64,000 nucleotides of DNA from CAVQJU01 sp963754955 (GTDB lineage Bacteria > Acidobacteriota > Vicinamibacteria > Vicinamibacterales > CAVVIG01), in NCBI GenBank assembly GCA_963754955.1, contig CAVWHY010000005.1:372001-436000 (forward strand), given 5' to 3'. Shown piece after piece: positions 52,774-62,650 of this stretch (positions are counted from its first letter, which is position 1; each line of letters begins with the position of its first letter). Below the pieces are notes generated by a model, which had not been told where the DNA came from, searched no databases, and saw only the letters and a program-made list of their open reading frames with translations. Position numbers and translations under genes: made by a program.

Positions 52774-53996
52774 AAGATTGGGTGAATCGTCGTGAACAAC
52801 GCGAGGCAGATGGTATAGAGCAGCGCCGAAATCGCGAGCATCGCGATGAACCCGGCCCGCCATCTGATGCCCGCAGCGAGGATGAAGAACGGGAACAGCA
52901 CCGCGCAGTAGCGGCCCATCCCCTCGTACTGCCCGGAAGACAGCGGCAGCCACAGGTTCGCGAGCATGTACAGGCCGTACGCCGCGCCGAGGCGCCACCA
53001 CACGAAGGGGACCGACACGACGAACACGAGACCGGTGAGGCCGTTCAGCGTGTCGTACGGCGCGACATGCTGGCTCGTCAGGTACGTCAGCGGGTGCGTG
53101 GCCAGTTCGCGCACGAGACGCACGAGCGCGAGCCACGGCGCGCCGCCCGGGTAATAGCCCCAGCGCCTGATCGCCGATGCCCACTCGAACGGGTTATCCG
53201 CCAGCGTGTAGACGTAAACGGAGTACGCGCCGATCCCGCACGCGACCAGCACGAGGCCGAACGCCGCGCGCAACCGGTCGCTGGTGTTCGGTTCGGCGCG
53301 GCGCCAGGCGATCCACGCCAGCGCGGGCAGAATGAGGATGCCGTTGACCCGCGTCGCCGACGCGAGGCCGCCGAACACGCCGCCCAGGATCCACCACCGC
53401 TGACGGAAGCAGAAAAAAGCGGCGAGCACCAGCAACAGGAACGTCGCCTCTGTGTAAACGACGCCGTAGAAGAACGCGAAGGGAAAGATCGCGGCGAGGT
53501 ATACGGCGCGTTCGGCCTGTTCCTCGTCCACGTCGAGCATCGCGATCTTGAGCAGCAGCACCATGGCCAGCACGAACGCGACCCAGGACACGAGAATGCC
53601 GCCGTAGTACACGTGCTCCGGCGAAGTGCCGAACAGCCGGCTGGCGTAGCGCATCAGCAGCGGATACACCGGGAAATACGCAATCTTGCCCGGCTTGCCG
53701 ACGCCGACCGACGGTCCGCCGACCACGAATGCGTAGCCGTTGCGCGCGATCTGGTAGTACCAGCCGCCGTCATACCGGGTGAACGGATCCCAGAACGCGC
53801 GGAGCGATCCGAACACGCTCGGAAACTGCTCCGGCTGATACAGCGGGAATACGAGATTGGAGAGAAACGCCAGGAAGGCCGACACCGCCCGAAACACCAG
53901 CGCGCCGGCGGCAACGCGAGCGATGAGTGCGACCGAGGACCTGGCGGGCTTCGGCCCGGCTGCGACACCCACCATCGGGGATGTAGAATATCCCAT
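52770..53996 (-). CDS. PIG-V-like membrane mannosyltransferase
   Basis: A 408-residue protein with about 9-10 membrane helices. The early loop FTRYDGGWYYQIARNGYAFV, with an Asp at the membrane edge, and KIAYFPVYPLLMRYASRLFG match the bacterial relatives of PIG-V (GT76-type) lipid-linked mannosyltransferases. FPFAFFYGVVYTEATFLLLV is another family block. The donor and acceptor cannot be told. ATG at 53975 (MVGVAAGPKPARSS) is a likely alternative start, because 53996 would overlap the divergent zinc-ribbon gene's ATG. Confidence 0.8.
   Translation of the reverse strand: MGYSTSPMVGVAAGPKPARSSVALIARVAAGALVFRAVSAFLAFLSNLVFPLYQPEQFPSVFGSLRAFWDPFTRYDGGWYYQIARNGYAFVVGGPSVGVGKPGKIAYFPVYPLLMRYASRLFGTSPEHVYYGGILVSWVAFVLAMVLLLKIAMLDVDEEQAERAVYLAAIFPFAFFYGVVYTEATFLLLVLAAFFCFRQRWWILGGVFGGLASATRVNGILILPALAWIAWRRAEPNTSDRLRAAFGLVLVACGIGAYSVYVYTLADNPFEWASAIRRWGYYPGGAPWLALVRLVRELATHPLTYLTSQHVAPYDTLNGLTGLVFVVSVPFVWWRLGAAYGLYMLANLWLPLSSGQYEGMGRYCAVLFPFFILAAGIRWRAGFIAMLAISALLYTICLALFTTIHPIF
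53984..53989 (+). promoter_or_regulatory. candidate -10 box of the zinc-ribbon gene
   Basis: TAGAAT at -11 to -6 from the ATG at 53995, again leaving almost no leader. Confidence 0.35.
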
Positions 53997-54228
53997 GCCC
54001 CTTTTCGAATACGAATGCCGCGCGTGCGGCCGTCAGTTCGAGTACCTCACGCGGGCCGGACAGTCGCCCGCCTGCCCGTCGTGCGCGAGCGCCGAGCTCG
54101 AGAAGCGCCTCTCCGCCTTCGCCGTCGGTGGCAGCGGCAGCGCGGCGTCGTTCGCGGATGCGCAACCGATGGGACCATGCGGATCCTGCGGCGATCCGCG
54201 CGGTCCGGGCGCCTGCTCGATGAACTGA
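53995..54228 (+). CDS. FmdB-family zinc-ribbon protein
   Basis: A 77-residue protein. MPLFEYECRACGRQFEYLTR and SPACPSCASAELEKRLSAFA give the two CxxC pairs of the FmdB/putative regulatory zinc ribbon. The tail is Gly/Ser rich with a further GPCGSCGDPRGPGACSMN that holds more cysteines, as in many members. Function is unknown. The MFS gene follows 10 bases later and may be co-transcribed. Confidence 0.87.
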   Translation: MPLFEYECRACGRQFEYLTRAGQSPACPSCASAELEKRLSAFAVGGSGSAASFADAQPMGPCGSCGDPRGPGACSMN

Positions 54229-54238
54229 CGCGGCCGTC

Positions 54239-55498
54239 GTGCCCCGCGTCACCCGCGCGCTCCGCCACGGCAACTACCGGCTGTTCTTTTTTGGCCAGCT
54301 CGTGTCGCTCGTCGGCACCTGGATGCAGCAGGTGGCCGAGGCCTGGCTCGTGTATCGCCTCACCGGGTCCGCCACGCTCCTCGGCGTCGCCGGCTTCGCC
54401 AGCCAGATTCCCGTCTTTCTCCTCGCGACCATCGGAGGCACGGTGGCCGACCGGCACAACCGCCACCGCATCCTGATCATCACGCAGACCACGTCGATGG
54501 TGCTGCCGCTCATCCTCGCGACACTCGTCTTCACCGGCCACGTCCGCGTCTGGCACGTCTTCGCGCTGGCCTCCACGCTGGGGATCGTCAACGCCTTCGA
54601 CGTGCCCGCACGGCAGGCGTTCGTGGTCGAGATGGTCGGCAAGGAAGATCTGGTCAACGCGATCGCGCTCAACTCGTCGATCGTGAACGGCGCGCGCACC
54701 GTCGGCCCCGCCGTGGCCGGCCTGCTGCTCGCCGCCGTCGGCGAAGGCTGGTGTTTCCTGCTGAACGGGCTCAGCTACATCGCGGTGATCACCGGCCTGC
54801 TCCTCATGAAACTGCCGGCGCGCGCCAAGGCGGCGCGTCCTCGGGCGTCGCTCGCCGACAGCGTGGAAGGCTTCCGCTTCATCCGGCGCACGACGCCGAT
54901 TCGCGATCTGCTGCTGCTCGTCGGGCTCATCAGCTTTGCGGGCATGTCGTATTCCGTCCTGATGCCGATCTTCGCGGATTCGATCCTGCGGGGCGGCCCC
55001 CGCGGACTCGGGCTGCTGATGGCGTCGGCCGGGCTCGGCTCCCTCTGCGGGGCGCTGACGATCGCATCGCGCTCGAGCGTCCGCGGCCTGGGCCGGGTTG
55101 TGGGTGTATCGGCCCTGGCGTTCGGTGTCTCGCTGGCACTCTTCGCGATGTCGCGGTCGTTCTGGCTGTCGGCAGCGCTCCTGCTCGTCGTCGGGATGTC
55201 GATGATCACCCAGGCGGCCTCGACCAACACGCTGATCCAGTCGATGGTGCCGGACGCGCTGCGCGGCCGCGTCATGGCCGTCTACGCGATGATGTTCATG
55301 GGCATGTCGCCGATTGGCGCACTCGTCGAAGGCGCGCTTGCCGAACGCATCGGCGCGCCGCACACGGTGGTCATCGGCGGCTGCATCTGCGTCATCGGGG
55401 CGATTGTCTTCAATATCCGTCTCCCCGCCCTCCGCGTGGTCGGACGCCAGCTCATCGACGCCCAGCGTGTCGCCGCGACGGACACACTGCCGAACTAG
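54239..55498 (+). CDS. MFS exporter, EntS-like
   Basis: A 419-residue protein starting at GTG (MPRVTRALRHGNYRLFFFGQ). It has 12 predicted helices and the family blocks LVSLVGTWMQQVAEAWLVYR, TIGGTVADRHNRHRILIITQ and NAFDVPARQAFVVEMVGKED. These mark the EntS/DUF894 branch of major facilitator exporters, some of which export siderophores. The substrate is not evident, as no siderophore genes are near. No frameshift. Confidence 0.88.
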   Translation: MPRVTRALRHGNYRLFFFGQLVSLVGTWMQQVAEAWLVYRLTGSATLLGVAGFASQIPVFLLATIGGTVADRHNRHRILIITQTTSMVLPLILATLVFTGHVRVWHVFALASTLGIVNAFDVPARQAFVVEMVGKEDLVNAIALNSSIVNGARTVGPAVAGLLLAAVGEGWCFLLNGLSYIAVITGLLLMKLPARAKAARPRASLADSVEGFRFIRRTTPIRDLLLLVGLISFAGMSYSVLMPIFADSILRGGPRGLGLLMASAGLGSLCGALTIASRSSVRGLGRVVGVSALAFGVSLALFAMSRSFWLSAALLLVVGMSMITQAASTNTLIQSMVPDALRGRVMAVYAMMFMGMSPIGALVEGALAERIGAPHTVVIGGCICVIGAIVFNIRLPALRVVGRQLIDAQRVAATDTLPN

Positions 55499-55581
55499 GA
55501 CGCGCGCGCCGCTGCGAATTGCGGTCCAAATAGTTCTTGGCCTTCTTTCGCCGCCCCCTTTGGCCTCACACTCTCAAAGTC

Positions 55582-56974
55582 ATGCCGTCTTTCCCACAGT
55601 CGACGACCGACCTCTTGCGCGACGCCGCTCAGCGCGCGGGCGCTTATCTCGAGCAGGTGCGCGAGCGCCGCGTGGCTCCTACCGCGTCTGCGGTGGAGGC
55701 GCTCGAGGCGCTGTCCGGTCCGCTGCCAGACGAGCCGTCGGTACCACAGGACGTGCTGGATCTGCTCGACCGCGTGGCGTCGCCCGCGACGGTCGCCACC
55801 AATGCCGGCCGCTATTTCGGTTTCGTGAACGGCGGCGCGCTGCCGGCATCGATGGCAGCCACCTGGCTGGCGGCCGCGTGGGATCAGAACGCCTCCCTGC
55901 GCGTGATGTCGCCGGCGGCCGCCACGCTCGAGGACGTCGCGCTCGAGTGGGCGCGCGACGTCCTCGGCCTCCCCGCCGGCTGCGGCGGCGCCCTGACGAC
56001 CGGCGCGACGATGGCGAACCTCACCGGCCTTGCCGCCGCCCGCCACGCCGTGCTCGAACGGGCCGGCTGGGACGTCGAACGCGACGGCCTGTTTGGCGCC
56101 CCACCCCTCACGGTCGTCGTCGGCGACGAAGTGCACGTCTCATTGCTCAAGGCGCTCGGTATCCTCGGCCTCGGTCGCGAGCGCGTGCAGCGCGTGCCCG
56201 TCGACGACCAGGGCCGCATGCGGGCGGACAGCCTGCCCGCGGCTGGATGCGCGCACGATCGTCTGCGTGCAGGCCGGCAACGTGAACTCCGGCGCGTTCG
56301 ACCCCGCGGCGGAGATCTGCGGCCGCGCGCACGAGGCGGGCGCGTGGGTGCACGTGGATGGCGCCTTCGGCCTCTGGGCCGCGGCGTCGCCTCGCCATCG
56401 CCACCTCGCGGCGCCATTCGCGGAGGCCGATTCGTGGGCGACCGACGGTCACAAGTGGCCGAACGTCGGCTACGACTGCGGTCTCGCATTCGTCCGCGAC
56501 GCGCACGCGCTGCGGTCGACCATGGCGATGTCGTCGGCGTACTTCGCGCCGACGGGCGACCGCGAACCCTCCCAGTTCACGCCGGAGATGTCGCGGCGCG
56601 CGCGCGGGATCGAACTGTGGGCGGCCCTTCGGTCGCTTGGCCGCGCCGGCCTCGCGGATCTGATCGACAGGACGTGCGTCCATGCGGCGCGCTTCGCCGA
56701 CGGCCTCCGCGCGCTCGGTTGCGACATCCTGAACGAGGTGGTCATCAACCAGGTGCTCGTGTCGTTCGGTTCGGATGCCGATACACGAGCCGTGATCGAC
56801 CACGTTCAGCGGGACGGCACGTGCTGGTGCGGCGGCACCGAGTGGCACGGGCGCGCCGCCATGCGGATCAGCGTGTCGTCCTGGATCACCACAGCCGAGG
56901 ACGTCGACCAGAGCCTCGCGGCCATCCGTCGGGCGATGACCGCCACACGCGAAGTAGGCGGAGCGCGGCTGTGA
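55582..56974 (+). CDS. PLP-dependent group II decarboxylase (one frameshift)
   Basis: A protein of about 464 residues. The first frame carries VATNAGRYFGFVNGGALPAS and GGALTTGATMANLTGLAAAR. A frame change near 56240 leads to VCVQAGNVNSGAFDPAAEIC, WVHVDGAFGLWAAAS and the PLP lysine in SWATDGHKWPNVGYDCGLAF. It ends AMRISVSSWITTAEDVDQSL. This is the aromatic-amino-acid/glutamate decarboxylase family; members in soil bacteria act on varied amino acids and the substrate is open. The stop overlaps the GTG of the GNAT gene. Confidence 0.86.
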
Positions 56975-57693
56975 CCACGCCGGTAAATGCGCTCGGGCAG
57001 CCGATCGGCGCCGCGCTGCCCGGCTGGATTCCACCGCCGCTCCCCCCGCGCGATCCGATCGATGGACGCTACGTCCGCGTCGAGCCGGTAGACGAGCGGT
57101 TCGCGGCCGACCTTCATGCCGCAAACCTGCACGACGTGGACGGGCGCAACTGGACGTATCTGCCGTACGGCCCGTTCGCGCACGAAGCAGATTACCGGAA
57201 CTGGATGGCGGCGACGTGCTTCGGCGCGGACCCGATGTTCCACGTGTTTGTCGATCGCGCGACCGGCCGTGCGATGGGCCTGGCCGCCTACATGCGCATC
57301 GCCGCGGCCTCTGGCGTCATCGAGGTTGGCCACGTGCACTTCTCGCCGCTGCTGCAGCGCGCCCGCGGCGCCACCGAAGCGATGTACTTGATGATGCGGC
57401 GGGCGTTCGCGCTCGGGTACCGCCGCTACGAGTGGAAGTGCGACGCCCTCAACGCGCCCTCGCGCGCAGCCGCCGTGCGCCTGGGATTCTCCTTCGAGGG
57501 CGTCTTCCGGCAGGCGACGATCTACAAAGGAAGAAACCGAGATACCGCGTGGTACTCGGTGATCGATTCGGACTGGCCCGCCCTGGCGCGCGCGTTCGAG
57601 GCCTGGCTTGCTCCGTCAAATTTCGACGAGGCCGTACGCCAGCGATCGAGGCTGAGCGACCTGACACGGCCCCTCCTGGCAAATCGTCAGTAA
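56971..57693 (+). CDS. RimJ/RimL-type GNAT acetyltransferase
   Basis: A GTG start overlaps the decarboxylase stop (GTGA). The 240-residue protein has the GNAT fold: DGRYVRVEPVDERFAADLHA, AMGLAAYMRIAAASGVIEVG, YLMMRRAFALGYRRYEWKCD, the acetyl-CoA region NAPSRAAAVRLGFSFEGVFR and QATIYKGRNRDTAWYSVIDS. In other bacteria this branch modifies small molecules or protein N-termini. Translational coupling suggests it acts on the decarboxylase product (an amine); this is inference. Confidence 0.87.
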   Translation: MTTPVNALGQPIGAALPGWIPPPLPPRDPIDGRYVRVEPVDERFAADLHAANLHDVDGRNWTYLPYGPFAHEADYRNWMAATCFGADPMFHVFVDRATGRAMGLAAYMRIAAASGVIEVGHVHFSPLLQRARGATEAMYLMMRRAFALGYRRYEWKCDALNAPSRAAAVRLGFSFEGVFRQATIYKGRNRDTAWYSVIDSDWPALARAFEAWLAPSNFDEAVRQRSRLSDLTRPLLANRQ

Positions 57694-57726
57694 CGCACTT
57701 CCAATCTCGCTTTTTCACGAGGCGAG

Positions 57727-57751
57727 GTAGGGCGGCCCTTTCAGGGCCGCC
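57727..57751 (+). repeat. REP hairpin left of the transposase gene
   Basis: GTAG followed by a perfect 8-bp hairpin GGCGGCCC-TTTCA-GGGCCGCC. It points toward the transposase gene, which starts 38 bases later. Confidence 0.87.
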
Positions 57752-57789
57752 CGCCTTTTCCCGGCACCACGTTTGTAGTTCGCTCCGCC

Positions 57790-58290
57790 ATGAACCACCG
57801 GCGACCGCCTCGAATCCAGGGTTTCGGCTATGTGGGACCACGCGTTTACTTCCTCACAGTGTGCACGTTCCGGCGCACTCGTTGGTTCGAACGGGAGGAC
57901 TGTGCGTCCCGCACTATCTCCGCGCTAATGCGTACATCGAAGGACTATGGGTTCGCACTTCTTACGTACTGCCTGATGCCCGACCACCTGCATTGTCTCG
58001 TAGAGGGACTCAGAGCTGACTCGGACTGTGTGAAATGGATCGCCATGTTCAAACAGCGCTCCGCTTTCAGTCACGCCCGCAACCATGGCGAGCGGCTATG
58101 GCAAGAGGGGTATTTCGAGCGCGTGCTTCGATCAGAAGATGACTGCGTTGGGATCGCTGCCTACATCGTCGCCAACCCCATTCGTGGCGGTCTTTGTCGG
58201 GCGGTAGCCGACTACCCGTACATAGGGTCCGATCGCTACACAATTGGTCAGCTTAGCGAGGCCATCCAGATGCGCCCGGTGTGGAAGTAG
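57790..58290 (+). CDS. REP-associated tyrosine transposase (RAYT)
   Basis: A 166-residue Y1/HUH endonuclease of the TnpA-REP group. The HUH pair is His66 and His68 in CLMPDHLHCLVEGL; the catalytic tyrosine is probably Tyr108 in LWQEGYFERVLRSEDD. IAAYIVANPIRGGL is the usual ending block. The N-terminus is typical of RAYTs (RVYFLTVCTFRRTRWF). In this family the protein cuts and joins REP single strands and is domesticated, not a selfish IS200/IS605. Both flanks carry REP hairpins in opposite orientation, and other REPs of the same type are dispersed through the window, so this gene is probably their mover. Confidence 0.92.
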   Translation: MNHRRPPRIQGFGYVGPRVYFLTVCTFRRTRWFEREDCASRTISALMRTSKDYGFALLTYCLMPDHLHCLVEGLRADSDCVKWIAMFKQRSAFSHARNHGERLWQEGYFERVLRSEDDCVGIAAYIVANPIRGGLCRAVADYPYIGSDRYTIGQLSEAIQMRPVWK

Positions 58291-58296
58291 GCGTGC

Positions 58297-58321
58297 CGCG
58301 GCCCTGAAAGGGCCGCGCTAC
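58297..58321 (-). repeat. REP hairpin right of the transposase gene
   Basis: Read on the minus strand: GTAG, then CGCGGCCC-TTTCA-GGGCCGCG, inverted relative to the left copy. The TAG in GTAG is the stop codon of the copper ATPase gene, and another GTAG at 58287 holds the transposase stop. Confidence 0.87.
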
Positions 58322-60727
58322 AGATGCGCGCGCCGGAGGCGGAGGGCGTTCGTGATGACGGACAGCGAGCTCAGCGTCATCGCGGCGCTGGCCCAGATCG
58401 GGCTGACCTGCCACCCGAAGAATGGATACAAGACTCCGGCGGCGAGCGGCACGCCGACAGCGTTGTAGACGAACGCGAGAAACAGGTTCTGCCGGATGTT
58501 CCTCAGCGTCGCCCGCGACAGCCGCCGCGCCCGAACGATGCCGCGCAGGTCGGGGCGGACGAGTGTGATGCCGGCACTCTCCATGGCCACGTCCGCGCCG
58601 GTCCCCATCGCGATGCCGACGGTCGCCTGCGCCAGCGCGGGCGCGTCGTTCACGCCGTCGCCCGCCATCGCCACCAGGTGCCCCTGCTTCTGCAGTTCGG
58701 CGACGACATCGCGCTTCCCGCCCGGCAGCACCTGCGCCCGCACGTCGTCGATCCCGAGTTGCGCGGCGATGGCTCGCGCGGTCGACTCGTTGTCGCCGGT
58801 CAGCATGACGATTGCCAGCCCTTCGGCCTTCAGAAGCCGGATGGCTTCGACTGACGAAGGCCGCACACCATCCGCCGCGACGATCACACCAGCCGCGCGG
58901 CCGTCGATCGCGACGAGCAGCGCGGTCTGGCCGGTTCGGCGATGCCCCTCCGCCCGCGGCGCCAGCACGCCGGCGTCGACGCCCAGGCTGATCAGGAATT
59001 CCACTGTGCCGATATCGATGGCGCGCCCCTCGACGAGCCCGCTGACTCCCCCGCCCGTCGTCGACATGAACCGCGTGACGGGCGGAACAGCGAGGCCGCG
59101 CGCCGTGGCTGCGTTCACGACCGCTGCGGCCAGCGGGTGCGCGCTGCCCCGTTCGACAGCGGCAGCCAGCCGGAGCAGTTCTTTGTCGTCGACGCCGCTA
59201 CCTGTGTCGACGGCCTCGACAGCGGTGACGCGTGGCTTGCCCTCGGTCAGCGTGCCCGTTTTGTCGACGACCAGCACGTCCACCCGCGCCAGTTGCTCGA
59301 GTGCTTCCGCGTTCTTCACGAGCACGCCGGCCTGCGCGCCACGCCCGGTTCCGACCATGATGGCCATCGGGGTCGCCAGCCCGAGCGCGCACGGGCACGC
59401 GATGATCAGGACAGCGACGCTATTCACCAGCGCGTGCGCGAGCCGGGGCGCCGGTCCCCACAGGCTCCAGGCCACAAACGCCGCCACCGCTGCCAGGATG
59501 ACCGCCGGAACAAAGTAGGACGCGATCCGATCGGCGAGCCGTTGGATCGGCGCCCGCGTGCGCTGCGCATCGCCGACCATCCGCACGATCTGCGCCAGCA
59601 GCGTCTCGGTGCCGACTCGCTCGGCGCGCAGCGTGAGCGTTCCGTTCACGCAGATCGTCGCCCCGATGACACGATCTCCGGCTGCCTTGTCCGCGGGGAT
59701 CGACTCGCCCGTGACCATCGACTCGTCCACCGCCGCGGCCCCGTCGACGACGACGCCGTCGACCGGGACTTTGTCCCCGGGACGCACGCGCAACGTGTCG
59801 CCGCGCTGCACCGACTCGAGCGGCACGTCTTCCTCATGGCCGGCTCGCACGACCCGTGCCGTCTTCGGCGCCAGCCCGAGCAACTGCCGGATCGCTCCGC
59901 CGGTGCGGTGGCGCGCGCGCAGTTCCAGCACCTGGCCGAGAAGCACGAGCACGGTGATAACCACCGCAGTGTCGAAGTACGTCTCGACGCCGCCGTGCAC
60001 CTGCAGGCTCGCGGGAAACGCGCCGGGCACCACCGTCGCCGCGGCGCTGTAGACGAAGGCTGCGCCGGTCCCGATGCCGATCAGCGTGAACATGTTCGGG
60101 CTGGCGTTGAACGAACGACGTCCACATCCGCTCGAAGAATGGACGGCCACACCACAGGACCACCGGGATCGCGAGCACGAGCCCGATCCAGTTGACGACG
60201 CCGGCGCCGAGGCGATGCATCAGTGCTCCACCCGACAGCATGTCGCCCATCGTCAGCAGGAAGACGGGGGCGCCGAGGACCACGCCGATCCAGAATCGGC
60301 GCGTCATGTCCGCCAGTTCGGGATTCGGCGCGTCGGCATCCGCGCTCAGGTCGGTGATCATCGGCTCGAGCGCCATGCCGCATTTCGGGCAGGCGCCGGG
60401 CTTGTCGCTGACCACTTCGGGGTCCATCGGGCAGGTGTAGCTCGTGGCTCGTGGCTCGTGGCTCGGGGCTCGGGAGTCTCGCTTGGCGAGGGCAAAGGGC
60501 TGAGGGCTGAAGGCTGGGCGGATGAACGCTTGAGACCGCCGATCTGCAGGACGGGCGTCCATGGGCTCGCGCTCGCCGGACAGATATTTGTCGGGGTCGG
60601 CCGTGAACTTCGCGACACAGCCCTTCGAGCAGAAATGGTAGGTGGTTCCGAGGTGTTCGACGTGGCCGGCGGCGCGGTCGGGGTCGACCCTCATCCCGCA
60701 GACCGGGTCGACGACGCGGTCAGCCAT
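58318..60727 (-). CDS. copA: copper-translocating P-type ATPase with YHS domain (one frameshift)
   Basis: About 800 residues. The N-terminus is a YHS metal-binding domain (VVDPVCGMRVDPDRAAGHVE, HFCSKGCVAKFTADPDKYLS), then a linker encoded by a heptad array, then the heavy-metal-binding domain (CPMDPEVVSDKPGACPKCGM). A frame change near 60100 joins it to the ATPase core: VDESMVTGESIPADKAAGD, the metal channel motif IIACPCALGLATPMA, phosphorylation site VVDKTGTLTEG, and GDGVNDAPALAQA. It exports Cu(I) across the inner membrane. ATG at 60727 was preferred over a GTG at 60739. The YHS plus CPMDP arrangement is common in copper ATPases of this group. Confidence 0.92.
60441..60517. repeat. composite heptad array inside copA
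   Basis: Eleven units in unbroken 7-base phase: CTCGTGG x3, CTCGGGG, CTCGGGA, GTCTCGC, TTGGCGA, GGGCAAA, GGGCTGA x2, AGGCTGG. Two unit types (CTCGTGG and GGGCTGA) are joined. It encodes the linker between two metal-binding domains and keeps the frame open (77 bases). Confidence 0.85.
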
Positions 60728-60758
60728 TTGTTTGTTCACTTCGTCGGGCGAGAAAACT

Positions 60759-62486
60759 TCAGCGGCCTCGAGCAGGAGCTGCGGCCGTCTGCGGGGAAGA
60801 GGCTGCGGCGACGAGTTCGTCCGCCGTCGTGAAGCGGGGCTCGATGTCCACCGGCACGGCGACGAGCCTGTCGAGCGCTTGTTTGACGACCGGTCGCACT
60901 ACGCCCAGCCGATCGCGGAGCGCGACGGCCTTCGTGTAGTCGCCCTCGGCCTGGATCGTCATGATCTCGCGTGTCAGCCCGGCGACGCCGGCCTTGACCT
61001 TCGTCAGATCGACGGCGAACGTGCCGTCCGGCCGCGGCCTGGAATCCACCCTGGTCCAGCAGATAGTTCATCTGCACGGCCACTCCGCGCCCGTGCGCTT
61101 CGTTGACGCCGAAGCGGATCGATCGGAACGCCGACGCCAGGTACGTCGTGTACAGCGGGCGCTCGAGCGACTTCGGCAGGACACCCTTGTCGATCCAATA
61201 CTGGATGGCGAAGAGGCCCGAGATGTCGGCTTTCGCTTCCTCGAGGAAACTGGAGGCTTCCTTCATCGCCTGCCGGACCGTCGTCTGGCGGCCTGCCGAC
61301 GCGTGATGTTGTGCGGGCCGAGTCCGTGCATCAGCTCGTGCACGACGATCTGGGTGAAGAAGGCCTCGAACGACAGGTCCTTCTGGTCCGCGGGCGACAG
61401 CACCACTTTCGAGATCGGCACCAGCGTCTTCGCGAACTTCGCGTCCTGGACGTTCTTCAACATCACGCGCTTCGCGCCCTTTTCACGCGTGACGCGTTCG
61501 TCGTTCGGCAGGTTGTACGCCGCCGTCTGGACGCCGCGGTTGGCGTCGCCGGCGGCGAAGATTTCGTTGACGACGACGATGGGTGCGAGGGCGCCGAGCT
61601 TCGGGTTGCGGTGTTTCGGATCGATCGGGAGATGATCCTCGACGTCCTGGAGCATGCCGGAGAACTTCTGCAGCTTCGCCGACTCGACTTCGTCCCGCAC
61701 GGTGATGAACGCCTCGAACGCCGCCTTGTAGTTGAACAGTTCGTCTTCGTACACCTCGTACGGGCCGAACGTCGGCTCGATATTGCCCTTCAGTTCCATC
61801 CACGCCACGTCGGAGTCGTAGTAGTCGTTCGAGAGCAGCGCGTCGGCGCGCTTGGACAGGAACGTCTTGAGCGTCGGCTCGGCCGCGAGTGCGGCGGCCT
61901 CGCGCAGCAAGCGCCGCCGCGCGCACGAGCTCGGCCTGATACTCGACGTTGTACGGCACCGCGCTGAAGGTGCCGCCGCTGCGGCGGATGGTCGTGAAGA
62001 ATCCGGTCGCTTTCGCCCGGTCCGCTTCGGGCAGCGACTGAATCCATCGTTCGAGTTCCGCCTTGGTCGCGCCGTCCGGGATAGAAATTCGCGCCGGCGG
62101 GTTTGGGCGGCGCGCCCGGCACGAACACTTCGTCGTGGTCGAGCCGCGACCACGGTCCCTTGTTGACCAGGAAGTAGTGCAGGCGCGCGCGGCCTTCGGG
62201 CGTCGTGTCGCGCGCGAGGTCCAGCATCATCGCTTCGTTGCCGACCCACACCTGGCGCAGGAACAGCGCGTCGAGCAGCTTCGACGCTTCGACCAGCCTG
62301 GCGAGGACGCGCTCTGTCGGCGGCCGACAGCTTCGACAGGTCCGCGCTGATGCTGGTGGGCGCAAATCGCGCCGTCATCTTCTGCAGCCGGGCCGCTTCC
62401 GACACTCTCGCCTCCTGGGCGGCCACTCCTGTCACCGCCACGGCGACGATGACCGCGAATACGTGCAATGGGCGCATGGGGATCAT
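60759..62486 (-). CDS. M49-like (dipeptidyl-peptidase III-related) zinc hydrolase (several frameshifts)
   Basis: About 575 residues. It has a signal (LHVFAVIVAVAVTGVAAQ). The body reads MMLDLARDTTPEGRARLHYF, NDYYDSDVAWMELKGNIEPT, FGPYEVYEDELFNYKAAFEA, the zinc motif TQIVVHELMHGLGPHNI and, after a frame change near 61290, SSFLEEAKADISGLFAIQYW with the second-ligand glutamate. It continues to the end VAVPVDIEPRFTTADELVAA. The EEAKAD pair and domain order fit the M49 relatives, but the zinc motif is HEXXH (HELMH) and not the HEXXGH of classic dipeptidyl-peptidase III. Breaks lie near 62300, 62080, 61915, 61290 and 61040. Confidence 0.75.
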
Positions 62487-62499
62487 TCTATCAATCGGG

Positions 62500-62536
62500 G
62501 AGGTCGGAGGTTGGCGGCGGAGGTTGGAGGTTAGGG
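62500..62536. repeat. heptad array, left of the 62.6 kb four-helix gene
   Basis: GAGGTCG GAGGTTG GCGGCG GAGGTTG GAGGTTA GGG. The main unit GAGGTTG is the reverse complement of CAACCTC, the unit of the right array. One unit is 6 bases. It starts 14 bases after the M49-like gene's start codon on the other strand. Confidence 0.87.
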
Positions 62537-62650
62537 ATCCGGAGTGCCACCCTGCGAGTGGGTAGGCAGTGCAAAACTTTCCGCGTCCAGCTCAATACCT
62601 GCCATTTTGCGCGAGAAGTTGGCGGCACGGAATCGGCTTCCATCGTCGAC

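Noticed and set aside
52782..54476. A 564-codon plus-strand open frame
   Set aside because: It is the shadow of the PIG-V-like gene in reverse and of the zinc-ribbon and MFS genes in another frame.
57790..58290. An IS200/IS605 insertion sequence
   Set aside because: The protein has the RAYT layout and the flanks are REP hairpins with GTAG; there is no IS200 end structure and no tnpB.
62468..62650. An N-terminal extension of the four-helix gene through the left heptad array
   Set aside because: The frame is open, but the family start is MPTLFTFRDLDVW at 62651 and the upstream part is array and leader sequence.
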